Made by a program: the position numbers and the translations under genes
Notes under the pieces: model-generated
What the model was told of the DNA's origin: nothing
The model's input: the letters and a program-made list of their open reading frames with translations, nothing else
The model's database searches: none
From: Pseudomonadota bacterium
GTDB taxonomy: Bacteria; Pseudomonadota; Alphaproteobacteria; Sphingomonadales; Sphingomonadaceae
Assembly: GCA_029781465.1 (NCBI GenBank)
Contig: JAKOWQ010000443.1
Coordinates: 1-8,362 of the forward strand
DNA length: 8,362 bases
Direction of reading: 5' to 3'
Shown here: positions 1 to 6,177 of the stretch, piece by piece
Layout: each line of letters starts with the position of its first letter
Position numbering within the stretch: the stretch's first letter is position 1

Positions 1-797
1 AGCGCGGAAGTTCCCTGCGCCAGTGCATAGGCGGTCGAAAGGTAGAAGATCGCGAAACAGGCTACGGCACCGGCCGTTCCGGCCAGAACCGCACCCAGAT
101 GGCGCGAAAGCAGCCGCGCCAGCGGCACGGCCGGGGGCGCTTCACGATCGAGCGCGGCGCGGAATGCAGGGGTCTCCGCAATTCTCAGCCGCACCCACAG
201 CCCCAGGCCCACCAGAATGGCGCTGGCCAGAAACGGGATGCGCCAGCCCCAGGCCCTGAATTCGCCGTCGCTGAGCGTCAGGCCCAGCACCAGAAACAGC
301 CCGTTTGCGGCAAGAAACCCCACCGGCGCGCCGAATTGCGGGGCTGAGCCGAACCGCGCCTCCCACCCCCTGGGGGCATATTCCACCGCCAGAAGCGAGG
401 CCCCACCCCATTCACCGCCAAGACCAAAGCCCTGCCCGAAACGCAGACTGCACAAAAGTAGCGGCGCGGCCCAGCCAACCATCGCATAGGTCGGGAGAAA
501 GGCGATCAGCAGCGTGGAAAGGCCCATCAACATCAGCGAGGCGACCAGCGTGGACTTGCGCCCGATCCGGTCACCGAAATGGCCAAACACCATTGCCCCG
601 ACCGGACGGGCGAAGAAGGCCAGCCCAAAACTCATAAACGACAGCATGGTCTGCGCCGACTGACTCTCAGCCGGGAAGAATAATGGACCGAAGACCAGCG
701 CCGCCGCCGTGGCATAGACGTAGAAATCATAGAATTCGACTGCCGTGCCGGTGAGCGCGGCGGTCAGGATGCGGGCGTGCTGGCGGATCGGGTTCAT
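1..797 (-). CDS. MFS transporter, metabolite:H+ symporter (MHS) type, C-terminus cut by window edge
   Basis: Inner-membrane secondary transporter, probably a proton-coupled importer of a small organic acid, betaine or similar metabolite; the substrate cannot be read from sequence. I translated 265 codons without a stop from the ATG at 797-795 to the window edge, about 60% of the usual 430-440 residues. Family landmarks are EFYDFYVY (21-28) in helix 1, the loop 2-3 MFS signature GHFGDRIGRK (72-81), RFGQGFGLGGEWGGA (119-133), WGWRIPFL (183-190) and RIAETPAF (205-212). This combination is typical of the ProP/ShiA/KgtP-like MHS group. Hydrophobic segments separate the motifs as expected, and a charged central loop covers about 205-232. 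The start is supported by the helix 1 motif lying close behind it; only a weak AAGG lies upstream. It diverges from uvrD and shows no functional link to it. Confidence 0.93.
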   Translation of the reverse strand, partial: MNPIRQHARILTAALTGTAVEFYDFYVYATAAALVFGPLFFPAESQSAQTMLSFMSFGLAFFARPVGAMVFGHFGDRIGRKSTLVASLMLMGLSTLLIAFLPTYAMVGWAAPLLLCSLRFGQGFGLGGEWGGASLLAVEYAPRGWEARFGSAPQFGAPVGFLAANGLFLVLGLTLSDGEFRAWGWRIPFLASAILVGLGLWVRLRIAETPAFRAALDREAPPAVPLARLLSRHLGAVLAGTAGAVACFAIFYLSTAYALAQGTSA

Positions 798-879
798 CGC
801 TGCGATGCCTTGCCGCTCGATGCAGCCGAGTCAATCCGCCAGCCTTGCGCTATACCTCCGCGTTCCCTAGGTGTTCCGC
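798..879. promoter_or_regulatory. Divergent intergenic region between the transporter gene and uvrD
   Basis: This gap must hold the promoters of both divergent genes. On the plus strand, TATACC at 851-856 is a reasonable -10 hexamer for uvrD and would start transcription about 15-20 nt before its GTG. No good -35 lies 16-18 bp upstream. Nothing convincing is visible on the minus strand. The promoter call is weak and rests on position plus one hexamer. Confidence 0.3.
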
Positions 880-3165
880 GTGTCCCAGATCCCCGAATCC
901 CCTGCCGACCCCCTGCTTGACGGCCTGAACCCGCCCCAGCGCGAAGCCGTGCTGACCACCGAGGGGCCGGTTTTGATGCTGGCCGGAGCCGGAACCGGCA
1001 AGACTGCGGCGCTCACCGCGCGCCTGGCGCACATCGTGCGCAGCCGCCTCGCCTGGCCGAGCGAAATCCTGTGCGTCACCTTCACCAACAAGGCCGCGCG
1101 CGAGATGAAGGAGCGGGTCGGGCAGCTGGTCGGCCCGGCGGTGGAGGGCATGCCCTGGTTGGGCACGTTCCACGCCATCGCCGCCAAGATGCTGCGCCGC
1201 CATGCCGAACTGGCGGGTTTGCAGTCGAACTATACCATCATCGACACCGACGATCAGCTGCGCGTGCTCAAGCAGTTGATCCAGGCCGAAGGGCTGGATG
1301 AGAAGCGCTGGCCCGCGCGGCAGCTGGCCGGACTGATCGACCGCTGGAAAAACCGAGGGCTTGGCCCCGCCGATCTCGATGCGGGAGAGAACGAAGCCTA
1401 CGCAGGCGGCAAGGGCCAGCGCTTTTACCAGCTCTATCAGGATCGGCTGAAAGCGCTCAACGCCTGCGATTTCGGCGACCTGCTGCTGCATATGCTCAAC
1501 GTGCTGCGCCAGCACCGCGACGTTCTGGAGCATTACCGGCAACGCTTCAAATACATCATGGTGGACGAATATCAGGACACCAACCAGGTCCAGTATCTGT
1601 GGCTGCGTCTGCTCGCACAACCGCGCCACAACATCTGCGTAGTGGGTGACGACGACCAGTCGATCTATTCATGGCGCGGCGCAGAAGTTGCCAATATCCT
1701 GCGATTTGAAAAGGATTTTCCGGGCGCAAAGGTGATCCGGCTGGAGCAGAATTATCGCTCGACACCCGATATTCTAGCCGCCGCGTCGGGGCTGATCGAC
1801 GCCAACAGCCAGCGGCTGGGCAAGAACCTGTGGACCAAGACGGGAGGCGGCGAAAAGGTTCGGGTGATCGGGGTGTGGGATGGCCCCGAGGAAGCGCGCC
1901 GCGTGGGCGACGAAGCCGAGCGGCTGGAGCGCGAGGGTGCCAGCCTGGCCGCGGTCGCGATCCTGGTGCGCGCCCAGTTCCAGACCCGCGAGTTTGAGGA
2001 CCGGTTCATCGCCACCGGCCTGCCCTATCGTATCGTCGGCGGCTTCCGCTTTTACGAGCGCGCCGAGATCCGCGATGCGCTGGCCTATCTGCGACTGATC
2101 GCTCAGCCGAGCGACGATCTGGCCTTTGAACGGATCTACAATACCCCAAAGCGCGGCCTGGGCGACAAGACACTGGAAAAGCTCCACCGCCATGCCCGCG
2201 CACGCGGCGTGCCGCTCAGTCTGGCGGCGATCGAGATCACCGATAGCGACGAGCTTCCCGCGCGGGCGCGCGGCACGCTGCTGGCCTTCATGCGCGATGT
2301 CGCGCGCTGGCGTGACCTCGCCAGGACCGCTAGCCCGGCCGAGCTGGCTCGCACTCTGCTTGACGAAAGCGGCTACACCGCCGCACTCCAGGCCGAAAAA
2401 AGCGCCGAGAGCGCCGGACGGCTGGAAAACCTGGCCGAGCTGGCCCGAGCGATGGAAGACTACGAGACGCTCGGCGATTTCCTCGAACACGTCAGCCTGG
2501 TGATGGACAACGATGCCAACGAGGCGGCGGAAAAACTCACCATAATGACCATCCATGCGGCCAAGGGGCTGGAATTCGACCACGTGTTCCTGGTCGGATG
2601 GGAGGAAGGCGTGTTCCCCAGCCAGCGGGCGATGGATGAAGGCGGGCTTGCCAGCCTTGAGGAAGAGCGGCGCCTCGCCTATGTCGCGATCACCCGCGCG
2701 CGGCGGCGCTGTACCATCCTGCACGCCGCCAACCGGCGGATCTACGGCCAGTGGACCAGTTCGATCCCCAGCCGCTTCATCGCCGAATTGCCTCCCGCCC
2801 ATATCGAACAGGAAAGTACCCTTTCCGGCGGCGCCTCGCTGTGGAAGGCCCAGTGGTCGGAAGCTGGCGATCCCTTCGCCCATGTCGCGCGCGACAATGC
2901 CGCGCGCGGCGCCACCCGTGGTCCCGGCTGGCAACGCGCCGCCGCGCGGCAATACGATGCCACACCCCGCCGCCTGCCCGAAGCCACCCGCTCCGCCGCC
3001 AGCTTCGCTGCCAAGCCGCGCGGCGATGTTGCGCCCGGTGCGCGCGTGTTTCACGAAAAGTTCGGCTACGGCACCGTCACCGCGCAGGAAGGCAACAAGC
3101 TGGAGATCGAATTTGAGACAGCCGGAGCGAAACGGGTGATCGACAGCTTCGTGAAGCTGGCCTGA
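880..3165 (+). CDS. uvrD: ATP-dependent DNA helicase UvrD/PcrA (superfamily 1A)
   Basis: A 3'-5' DNA helicase/translocase that removes the excised oligonucleotide in nucleotide excision repair and strips proteins from DNA in mismatch repair and replication conflicts (family knowledge). All SF1A motifs are present (numbering from GTG 880, 761 aa): Q motif LNPPQ (16-20), Walker A AGAGTGKT (35-42), Ia TFTNKAAREM (67-76), GTFH (95-98), Walker B VDEYQDTN (228-235), III GDDDQSIYSWRG (256-267), IV EQNYRS (289-294), V HAAKGLEF (559-566) and VI EERRLAYVAITRAR (595-608). The tail from about 720, beginning GARVFHEKFGYGTV, is the Tudor-like RNA-polymerase-binding module of PcrA/UvrD. It is slightly longer than E. 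coli UvrD (720 aa), with an Ala/Arg-rich linker before the tail. Start: an in-frame TAG at 868-870 limits the choice to GTG 871 or GTG 880; I prefer 880 because AGGTG at 869-873 is spaced 6 nt from it. It appears monocistronic. Confidence 0.96.
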   Translation: MSQIPESPADPLLDGLNPPQREAVLTTEGPVLMLAGAGTGKTAALTARLAHIVRSRLAWPSEILCVTFTNKAAREMKERVGQLVGPAVEGMPWLGTFHAIAAKMLRRHAELAGLQSNYTIIDTDDQLRVLKQLIQAEGLDEKRWPARQLAGLIDRWKNRGLGPADLDAGENEAYAGGKGQRFYQLYQDRLKALNACDFGDLLLHMLNVLRQHRDVLEHYRQRFKYIMVDEYQDTNQVQYLWLRLLAQPRHNICVVGDDDQSIYSWRGAEVANILRFEKDFPGAKVIRLEQNYRSTPDILAAASGLIDANSQRLGKNLWTKTGGGEKVRVIGVWDGPEEARRVGDEAERLEREGASLAAVAILVRAQFQTREFEDRFIATGLPYRIVGGFRFYERAEIRDALAYLRLIAQPSDDLAFERIYNTPKRGLGDKTLEKLHRHARARGVPLSLAAIEITDSDELPARARGTLLAFMRDVARWRDLARTASPAELARTLLDESGYTAALQAEKSAESAGRLENLAELARAMEDYETLGDFLEHVSLVMDNDANEAAEKLTIMTIHAAKGLEFDHVFLVGWEEGVFPSQRAMDEGGLASLEEERRLAYVAITRARRRCTILHAANRRIYGQWTSSIPSRFIAELPPAHIEQESTLSGGASLWKAQWSEAGDPFAHVARDNAARGATRGPGWQRAAARQYDATPRRLPEATRSAASFAAKPRGDVAPGARVFHEKFGYGTVTAQEGNKLEIEFETAGAKRVIDSFVKLA

Positions 3166-3183
3166 GCCCAATTGCAGGGCTTT
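3165..3183 (+). terminator. Possible weak intrinsic terminator after uvrD
   Basis: AGCCC (3165-3169) and GGGCT (3177-3181) form a perfect 5-bp stem around a 7-nt loop, directly at the uvrD stop codon and followed by only two further T residues. The position is right but the stem and T-run are short. It may be a leaky terminator, leaving some read-through into the radical SAM gene. Confidence 0.35.
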
Positions 3184-3195
3184 GACAGGGGTCAA
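3182..3195 (+). promoter_or_regulatory. Candidate -35/operator element upstream of the radical SAM operon
   Basis: TTGACA at 3182-3187 is a perfect sigma-70 -35 hexamer. It forms the left half of a perfect inverted repeat, TTGAC-AGGG-GTCAA (3182-3195), about 55 bp before the radical SAM start codon. No good -10 hexamer sits 16-18 bp downstream (the region around 3205 is GC-rich), so promoter activity is unproven. A dyad over a -35 could be a repressor site. It is the only regulatory-looking sequence I see in the 84-bp gap after uvrD. Confidence 0.3.
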
Positions 3196-3239
3196 TGCAG
3201 ACCCGCCACGATTGCCGGCATGCTGCGCCTCTAGTCTGT

Positions 3240-3243
3240 GGAG
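3240..3243 (+). promoter_or_regulatory. Ribosome binding site that fixes the radical SAM start at ATG 3250
   Basis: GGAG lies 6 nt before ATG 3250. The frame also opens with a GTG at 3238, but that codon overlaps this site and has no Shine-Dalgarno of its own. The ATG is therefore the better start and shortens the protein by four residues. Confidence 0.65.
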
Positions 3244-3249
3244 ACTGCC

Positions 3250-4407
3250 ATGCTGCGCGCGGTATCGATCCAGCTAACCGATGTCTGCAACCTGGCATGC
3301 AGCTATTGCTACTTTGCCCACAAGGCTCCCAGGGCGATGGACCCGGCGACGATCGAGGCAACGCTGGCCTTCTGCCTTGCCAACGCCGATCCTGCCGCCC
3401 CGCGTTTCGGCGTCAACTTCTTCGGCGGCGAACCGTTCCTTGCCGCCGAAAGCATGGACCGCCTGGCCACGGCCCTGAGCTGTGGTTTCGCCGCGCATCA
3501 TCCGCGCCTGGCGCTGCGCTTTTCGACCACGACCAACGGCACCCTGTTCGATGCCAGGGCGCTTGAACTGGTTCAGCGCCACCGAATACACGTCCAGCTC
3601 AGCCTCGATGGGGAAGGCCGCGCGCACGATCGCTATCGGCGCTATCGCAACGGACGCGGTTCGTTTGAACGGATCGAGCGCAACCTGCCGCTGCTGAAGC
3701 AGACGCCCGGCTTCGGGGTAAGGATGACCGTCACCCCTGAAACGGTTGACGCACTGCCCGATGGCATCGGCTATCTGCTCGATTCCGGGGTGATGCGGAT
3801 CGCGGTTGCCCCAGTGTCCGAGGAAGAATGGAGCGAAGCCGCGCTTGAGGCATTTGCACGGGCCTGGCGCCGGGTCACCGCACGCTGCCTGATCGAGCAG
3901 CAAGCGGGTGCACAGCCGCGGCTGCGCATGGCCGCCGCCGACCAGGCCGCGATCGAAGAGGAAGCCGGGCGCATCGGGCGTGAGTTCGGTTGCGGTGCGG
4001 CGGTCCATTTCGCCTTCATCGATCACAACGGTGCGATCTACCCGTGCCAGCGCTATCCGGGCTATTTTGATCGTTCGCCAGAGGTGAGGATCGGTTCGGT
4101 CTTCGAAGGTCTCGATCCGTTGCAACGTTCACGCTTCATCTCTGCCAATCGCTGCGGAGCGAAGCGTGTCTGCGCGGCTTTCACTCCGCGCGAAAGCGCA
4201 CTTTCCGGTTCCCAGTTTTGCCGCGATTGCCTTGTCTCGGGAAGCTGCGGCGGCAGTTGCTTCGCGCTCAATCACTTTGTCACCGGCGATCCGGTCCGCC
4301 CGCCCGCAACCCCGGGAAGGATCCGGCAGATCATGCTGGCGGTCAAATGGCAGACCGAGAAATTCGAGGAAATGCAACGTTCAACCAAGGAGCTTGTCCA
4401 TGTCTGA
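3250..4407 (+). CDS. Radical SAM/SPASM peptide-modifying enzyme (putative RiPP maturase)
   Basis: Predicted cytosolic iron-sulfur enzyme of 385 aa that cleaves S-adenosylmethionine to generate a radical and modifies a peptide side chain or backbone. The N-terminal domain has the CX3CX2C cluster site CNLACSYCY (C13, C17, C20), GGEP at 59-62 and a SLDG strand near 118-121. The C-terminus is a SPASM domain: C248-x12-G261-x4-C266, then C324-x2-C327-x5-C333-x3-C337, matching the CX9-15GX4C and CX2CX5CX3C hallmarks for auxiliary 4Fe-4S clusters. The usual last SPASM cysteine after CX3C is absent, while two extra ones (C302, C308) lie in the gap. No N-terminal PqqD-like recognition domain is present, since the cluster motif starts at residue 13. 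Its end overlaps the start of the Cys-rich peptide gene, which is its likely substrate (inference). Anaerobic sulfatase maturases share this architecture, but no sulfatase is nearby. Family call is firm; the exact chemistry is unknown. Confidence 0.93.
   Translation: MLRAVSIQLTDVCNLACSYCYFAHKAPRAMDPATIEATLAFCLANADPAAPRFGVNFFGGEPFLAAESMDRLATALSCGFAAHHPRLALRFSTTTNGTLFDARALELVQRHRIHVQLSLDGEGRAHDRYRRYRNGRGSFERIERNLPLLKQTPGFGVRMTVTPETVDALPDGIGYLLDSGVMRIAVAPVSEEEWSEAALEAFARAWRRVTARCLIEQQAGAQPRLRMAAADQAAIEEEAGRIGREFGCGAAVHFAFIDHNGAIYPCQRYPGYFDRSPEVRIGSVFEGLDPLQRSRFISANRCGAKRVCAAFTPRESALSGSQFCRDCLVSGSCGGSCFALNHFVTGDPVRPPATPGRIRQIMLAVKWQTEKFEEMQRSTKELVHV
4387..4392 (+). promoter_or_regulatory. Strong Shine-Dalgarno for the Cys-rich peptide, inside the radical SAM gene
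   Basis: AAGGAG lies 7 nt before ATG 4400 and within the last codons of the radical SAM gene. It is the strongest ribosome binding site I see in the window. It decides the start of the small gene, because its frame stays open far upstream through the radical SAM gene. Confidence 0.8.
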
Positions 4408-4711
4408 CAGCCTCAAGCAGCGCATCGCGGACGAATTGGCCCGGCAGATCGAAGCCAAGTACAGGCTGACCGGCGGACTTCCCGCTGGCTTGCGCCAGCA
4501 GATTGCCGAACGCGCGGCCGCGCGGGCTGCCGTGCGCGGCGATCAGATCGCAGGCGGCACGGTCGACATCTCGGGGACGCAGCCCCCGCCCGATCCCGGC
4601 GAGCCGCCCAGTTGCCACGAGCAATGGTGCATCGAATGCGATGCGCCGCAGGATATTTGCGATAGCTGCGATGTAATGGATTGCCACGCGCCGATGGTCG
4701 ACGTGCGCTAG
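4400..4711 (+). CDS. Six-cysteine small protein, candidate RiPP precursor
   Basis: 103 residues with no family I recognise. Residues 1-48 are charged, Ala/Arg/Glu-rich and probably helical, like a RiPP leader. Residues 54-70 are a Pro/Gly linker. Residues 71-103 hold all six cysteines: C72, C77, C80, C87, C90 and C95, with intervals 4-2-6-2-4. CxxCD occurs twice (77-81 and 87-91), and Cx3D occurs at C77-D81, C87-D91 and C90-D94. A Gly-Gly at 52-53 with Ile at -4 resembles a double-glycine leader cleavage site. There is no signal peptide or membrane segment. The start is set by AAGGAG, and the ATG overlaps the radical SAM stop (8-nt overlap), implying coupled translation. Inference: the upstream SPASM enzyme modifies the Cys-rich tail, perhaps with Cys-Asp thioethers. 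Alternative: CxxC-x6-CxxC binds zinc or iron as an unmodified partner protein. Existence as a gene is well supported; its role is not. Confidence 0.8.
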   Translation: MSDSLKQRIADELARQIEAKYRLTGGLPAGLRQQIAERAAARAAVRGDQIAGGTVDISGTQPPPDPGEPPSCHEQWCIECDAPQDICDSCDVMDCHAPMVDVR

Positions 4712-4712
4712 C

Positions 4713-4726
4713 TTCAGAGCGCTGAA
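4713..4726. terminator. Small hairpin at a convergent gene junction
   Basis: TTCAG (4713-4717) and CTGAA (4722-4726) form a perfect 5-bp stem with a 4-nt AGCG loop. It starts just after the stop of the Cys-rich peptide gene and overlaps the end of the oppositely oriented DEAD-box gene. Only short A/T stretches flank it. It could serve as a weak bidirectional stop for both converging transcripts. Confidence 0.3.
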
Positions 4727-6063
4727 ATTCCAAGGAATCCGGGCACGGGACCGTTCCATTCGCCCGGTTCACTTGCTGGTTCCCTCGATACCGGGCGACC
4801 GGCGCGGCGTGGTTGCTCGTCGGTCTGCTCGGCGCGAGTTTTTCGCGGCGCACGCTCGGGCTTCGCTTCGCTCTTGCGGCGCGGCTCCTGCTCGCGCTTC
4901 TCGGCGGCTTCGCTGGATTCGCGCCGAGGCCGGTCCGCCGCCGCTTCAAGTTTGACCTCGAACACTGGAACCTTACCGCCGGTCAGCTTCTCGACATTCT
5001 CGATCGCCTCTGCGTCTTCCTTGCCGACCAGCGTGAAGGCTCGGCCCGTCGCCCCGGCGCGGCCCGTGCGGCCAATGCGGTGGACATAGTCGTCCGGATG
5101 CCAGGGGGTGTCGAAGTTGAAGACGTGGCTGACGCCCTTGATGTCCAGCCCGCGCGCAGCGACGTCGGAGCAGACCAGAATGTTGATCTGGCCGTCCTTG
5201 AAGCGCTGCAATTCGGCCAGCCGCGCGGGCTGATCCATATCGCCGTGGATTTCACCGCTGGCGAATCCGTGGCTCCGCAAGCTCTTGTTGAGCTCGCGCA
5301 CGGTGGTCTTACGGTTGGCGAAGATCATGGCGGTGCTGACATCGTCAGTGCGCAGCAGGTGGCGCAGCACTTCGCGCTTCTTGCGGCTATCCACCGGCAC
5401 TTTGTGCTGGGCGATATTGGTGTTGGCCGAAGCGGGCCGGGCTACCTCGATATATTTGGGATTGCTCAGGAACTTGTCGGCCAGCTTCTTGATCGGCGGC
5501 GGCATGGTCGCGCTGAACAGCAGGGTCTGGCGGTTGGCGGGCAGCTTGGAACAGATCGTCTCGATATCGGGGATGAAGCCCATGTCGAGCATCCGGTCGG
5601 CCTCGTCAATCACCAGCAGATCGCAGCCGGTCAGCAGGATCTTGCCGCGCTCGAACAGGTCCATCAGCCGGCCCGGGGTGGAGATCAGTACGTCAACCCC
5701 CTCGTTGAGCGCCTTGACCTGATCGCCCATCTGCACGCCGCCGATCAGCAGCGCCATCTTGAGATCGTGGTTGACCCCGTATTGCTCGAAGTTTTCGGCC
5801 ACCTGGGCGGCGAGTTCGCGAGTTGGCTCAAGGATCAGGCTGCGCGGCATCATCGCCCGGCGGCGGCCGTGGGCGAGAATGTCGATCATCGGGAGGACGA
5901 AGCTCGCGGTCTTGCCGGTACCGGTCTGCGCGATCGCGATCAGATCCTTCATCATCAGCACGCTTGGGATCGCCTGGGCCTGGATCGGCGTGGGCGTATC
6001 GTATCCCTTCGCGGTAACCGCGCCGAGCAATTCGTCTGACAGGCCGAGATCGGCGAACTTCAT
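4714..6063 (-). CDS. rhlE: DEAD-box ATP-dependent RNA helicase, RhlE type
   Basis: RNA-unwinding ATPase; RhlE-group proteins act in ribosome assembly, RNA turnover and cold adaptation (family knowledge). All motifs are present in 449 aa: Q motif TPTPIQ (23-28), Walker A AQTGTGKT (45-52), PTRELA (80-85), TPGR (129-132), DEAD (153-156), SAT (184-186), IFANRK (247-252), DVAARGLDI (300-308) and HRIGRTGRAG (328-337). After about 372 comes a low-complexity tail rich in Glu, Arg, Lys and Pro, usual for RNA binding in this group, ending in a short hydrophobic GPVPGFLG-containing segment. Total length matches E. coli RhlE (about 450). The frame is open to an ATG at 6096, but I place the start at ATG 6063 because family members begin MKFADLGL or similar. 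Its 3' end lies 2 bp from the convergent Cys-rich peptide gene. Confidence 0.94.
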   Translation of the reverse strand: MKFADLGLSDELLGAVTAKGYDTPTPIQAQAIPSVLMMKDLIAIAQTGTGKTASFVLPMIDILAHGRRRAMMPRSLILEPTRELAAQVAENFEQYGVNHDLKMALLIGGVQMGDQVKALNEGVDVLISTPGRLMDLFERGKILLTGCDLLVIDEADRMLDMGFIPDIETICSKLPANRQTLLFSATMPPPIKKLADKFLSNPKYIEVARPASANTNIAQHKVPVDSRKKREVLRHLLRTDDVSTAMIFANRKTTVRELNKSLRSHGFASGEIHGDMDQPARLAELQRFKDGQINILVCSDVAARGLDIKGVSHVFNFDTPWHPDDYVHRIGRTGRAGATGRAFTLVGKEDAEAIENVEKLTGGKVPVFEVKLEAAADRPRRESSEAAEKREQEPRRKSEAKPERAPRKTRAEQTDEQPRRAGRPVSREPASEPGEWNGPVPGFLGISAL

Positions 6064-6125
6064 AAGCTGTGTTGTTCCGGAAACAGATCGACGCACGGCC
6101 GTGGATTGCCTGCGCCAATAGCGCG

Positions 6126-6157
6126 GCGCCCTAGGCGCAAAGCCCCCCGCAAGTCAA
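6126..6157 (-). promoter_or_regulatory. Candidate promoter of the DEAD-box gene, with overlapping hairpin
   Basis: On the minus strand TTGACT (6157-6152) is followed after 17 bp by CTAGGG (6134-6129), a good -35 with a poor -10. Use of it would give a 5' leader of about 60 nt before ATG 6063. The -10 overlaps a perfect inverted repeat, GCGCC-CTA-GGCGC (6126-6138), which could instead be the end hairpin of the upstream minus-strand gene; it has no T-run. Confidence 0.3.
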
Positions 6158-6177
6158 GAAATGCGCAAGAGTTCTGC

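Noticed and set aside
1774..3195. Minus-strand open frame of 473 codons opposite uvrD
   Set aside because: Antisense shadow of a complete helicase gene; composition is biased and no family motif is seen. A second frame at 850-1629 (minus) is rejected for the same reason.
3195..3566. Plus-strand frame starting with a short Cys/His-rich peptide just before the radical SAM gene, considered as a second precursor
   Set aside because: It overlaps the radical SAM gene in another frame, has no ribosome binding site, and most of its length is an out-of-frame reading of that gene.
3250..4407. Anaerobic sulfatase maturase
   Set aside because: Same architecture, but there is no sulfatase gene nearby, the last SPASM cysteine is missing, and a Cys-rich peptide is directly coupled to it.
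4400..4711. Identity as the quinohemoprotein amine dehydrogenase gamma subunit, a known SPASM substrate with Cys-Asp/Glu crosslinks
   Set aside because: The Cys pattern, length of the Cys-rich part and residues around it do not resemble that subunit, and no dehydrogenase alpha/beta or protease partner genes are present.
4966..5010. Charged low-complexity tail of the DEAD-box protein as a possible frameshifted or fused segment
   Set aside because: The frame is continuous from the helicase core to the stop, and Arg/Glu/Lys-rich tails of this length are usual in RhlE-type proteins.
4813..6039. Plus-strand open frame of 408 codons opposite the DEAD-box gene
   Set aside because: It lies fully antisense to a gene with every DEAD-box motif, and its translation has no recognisable domain. 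High third-position GC creates such open antisense frames.
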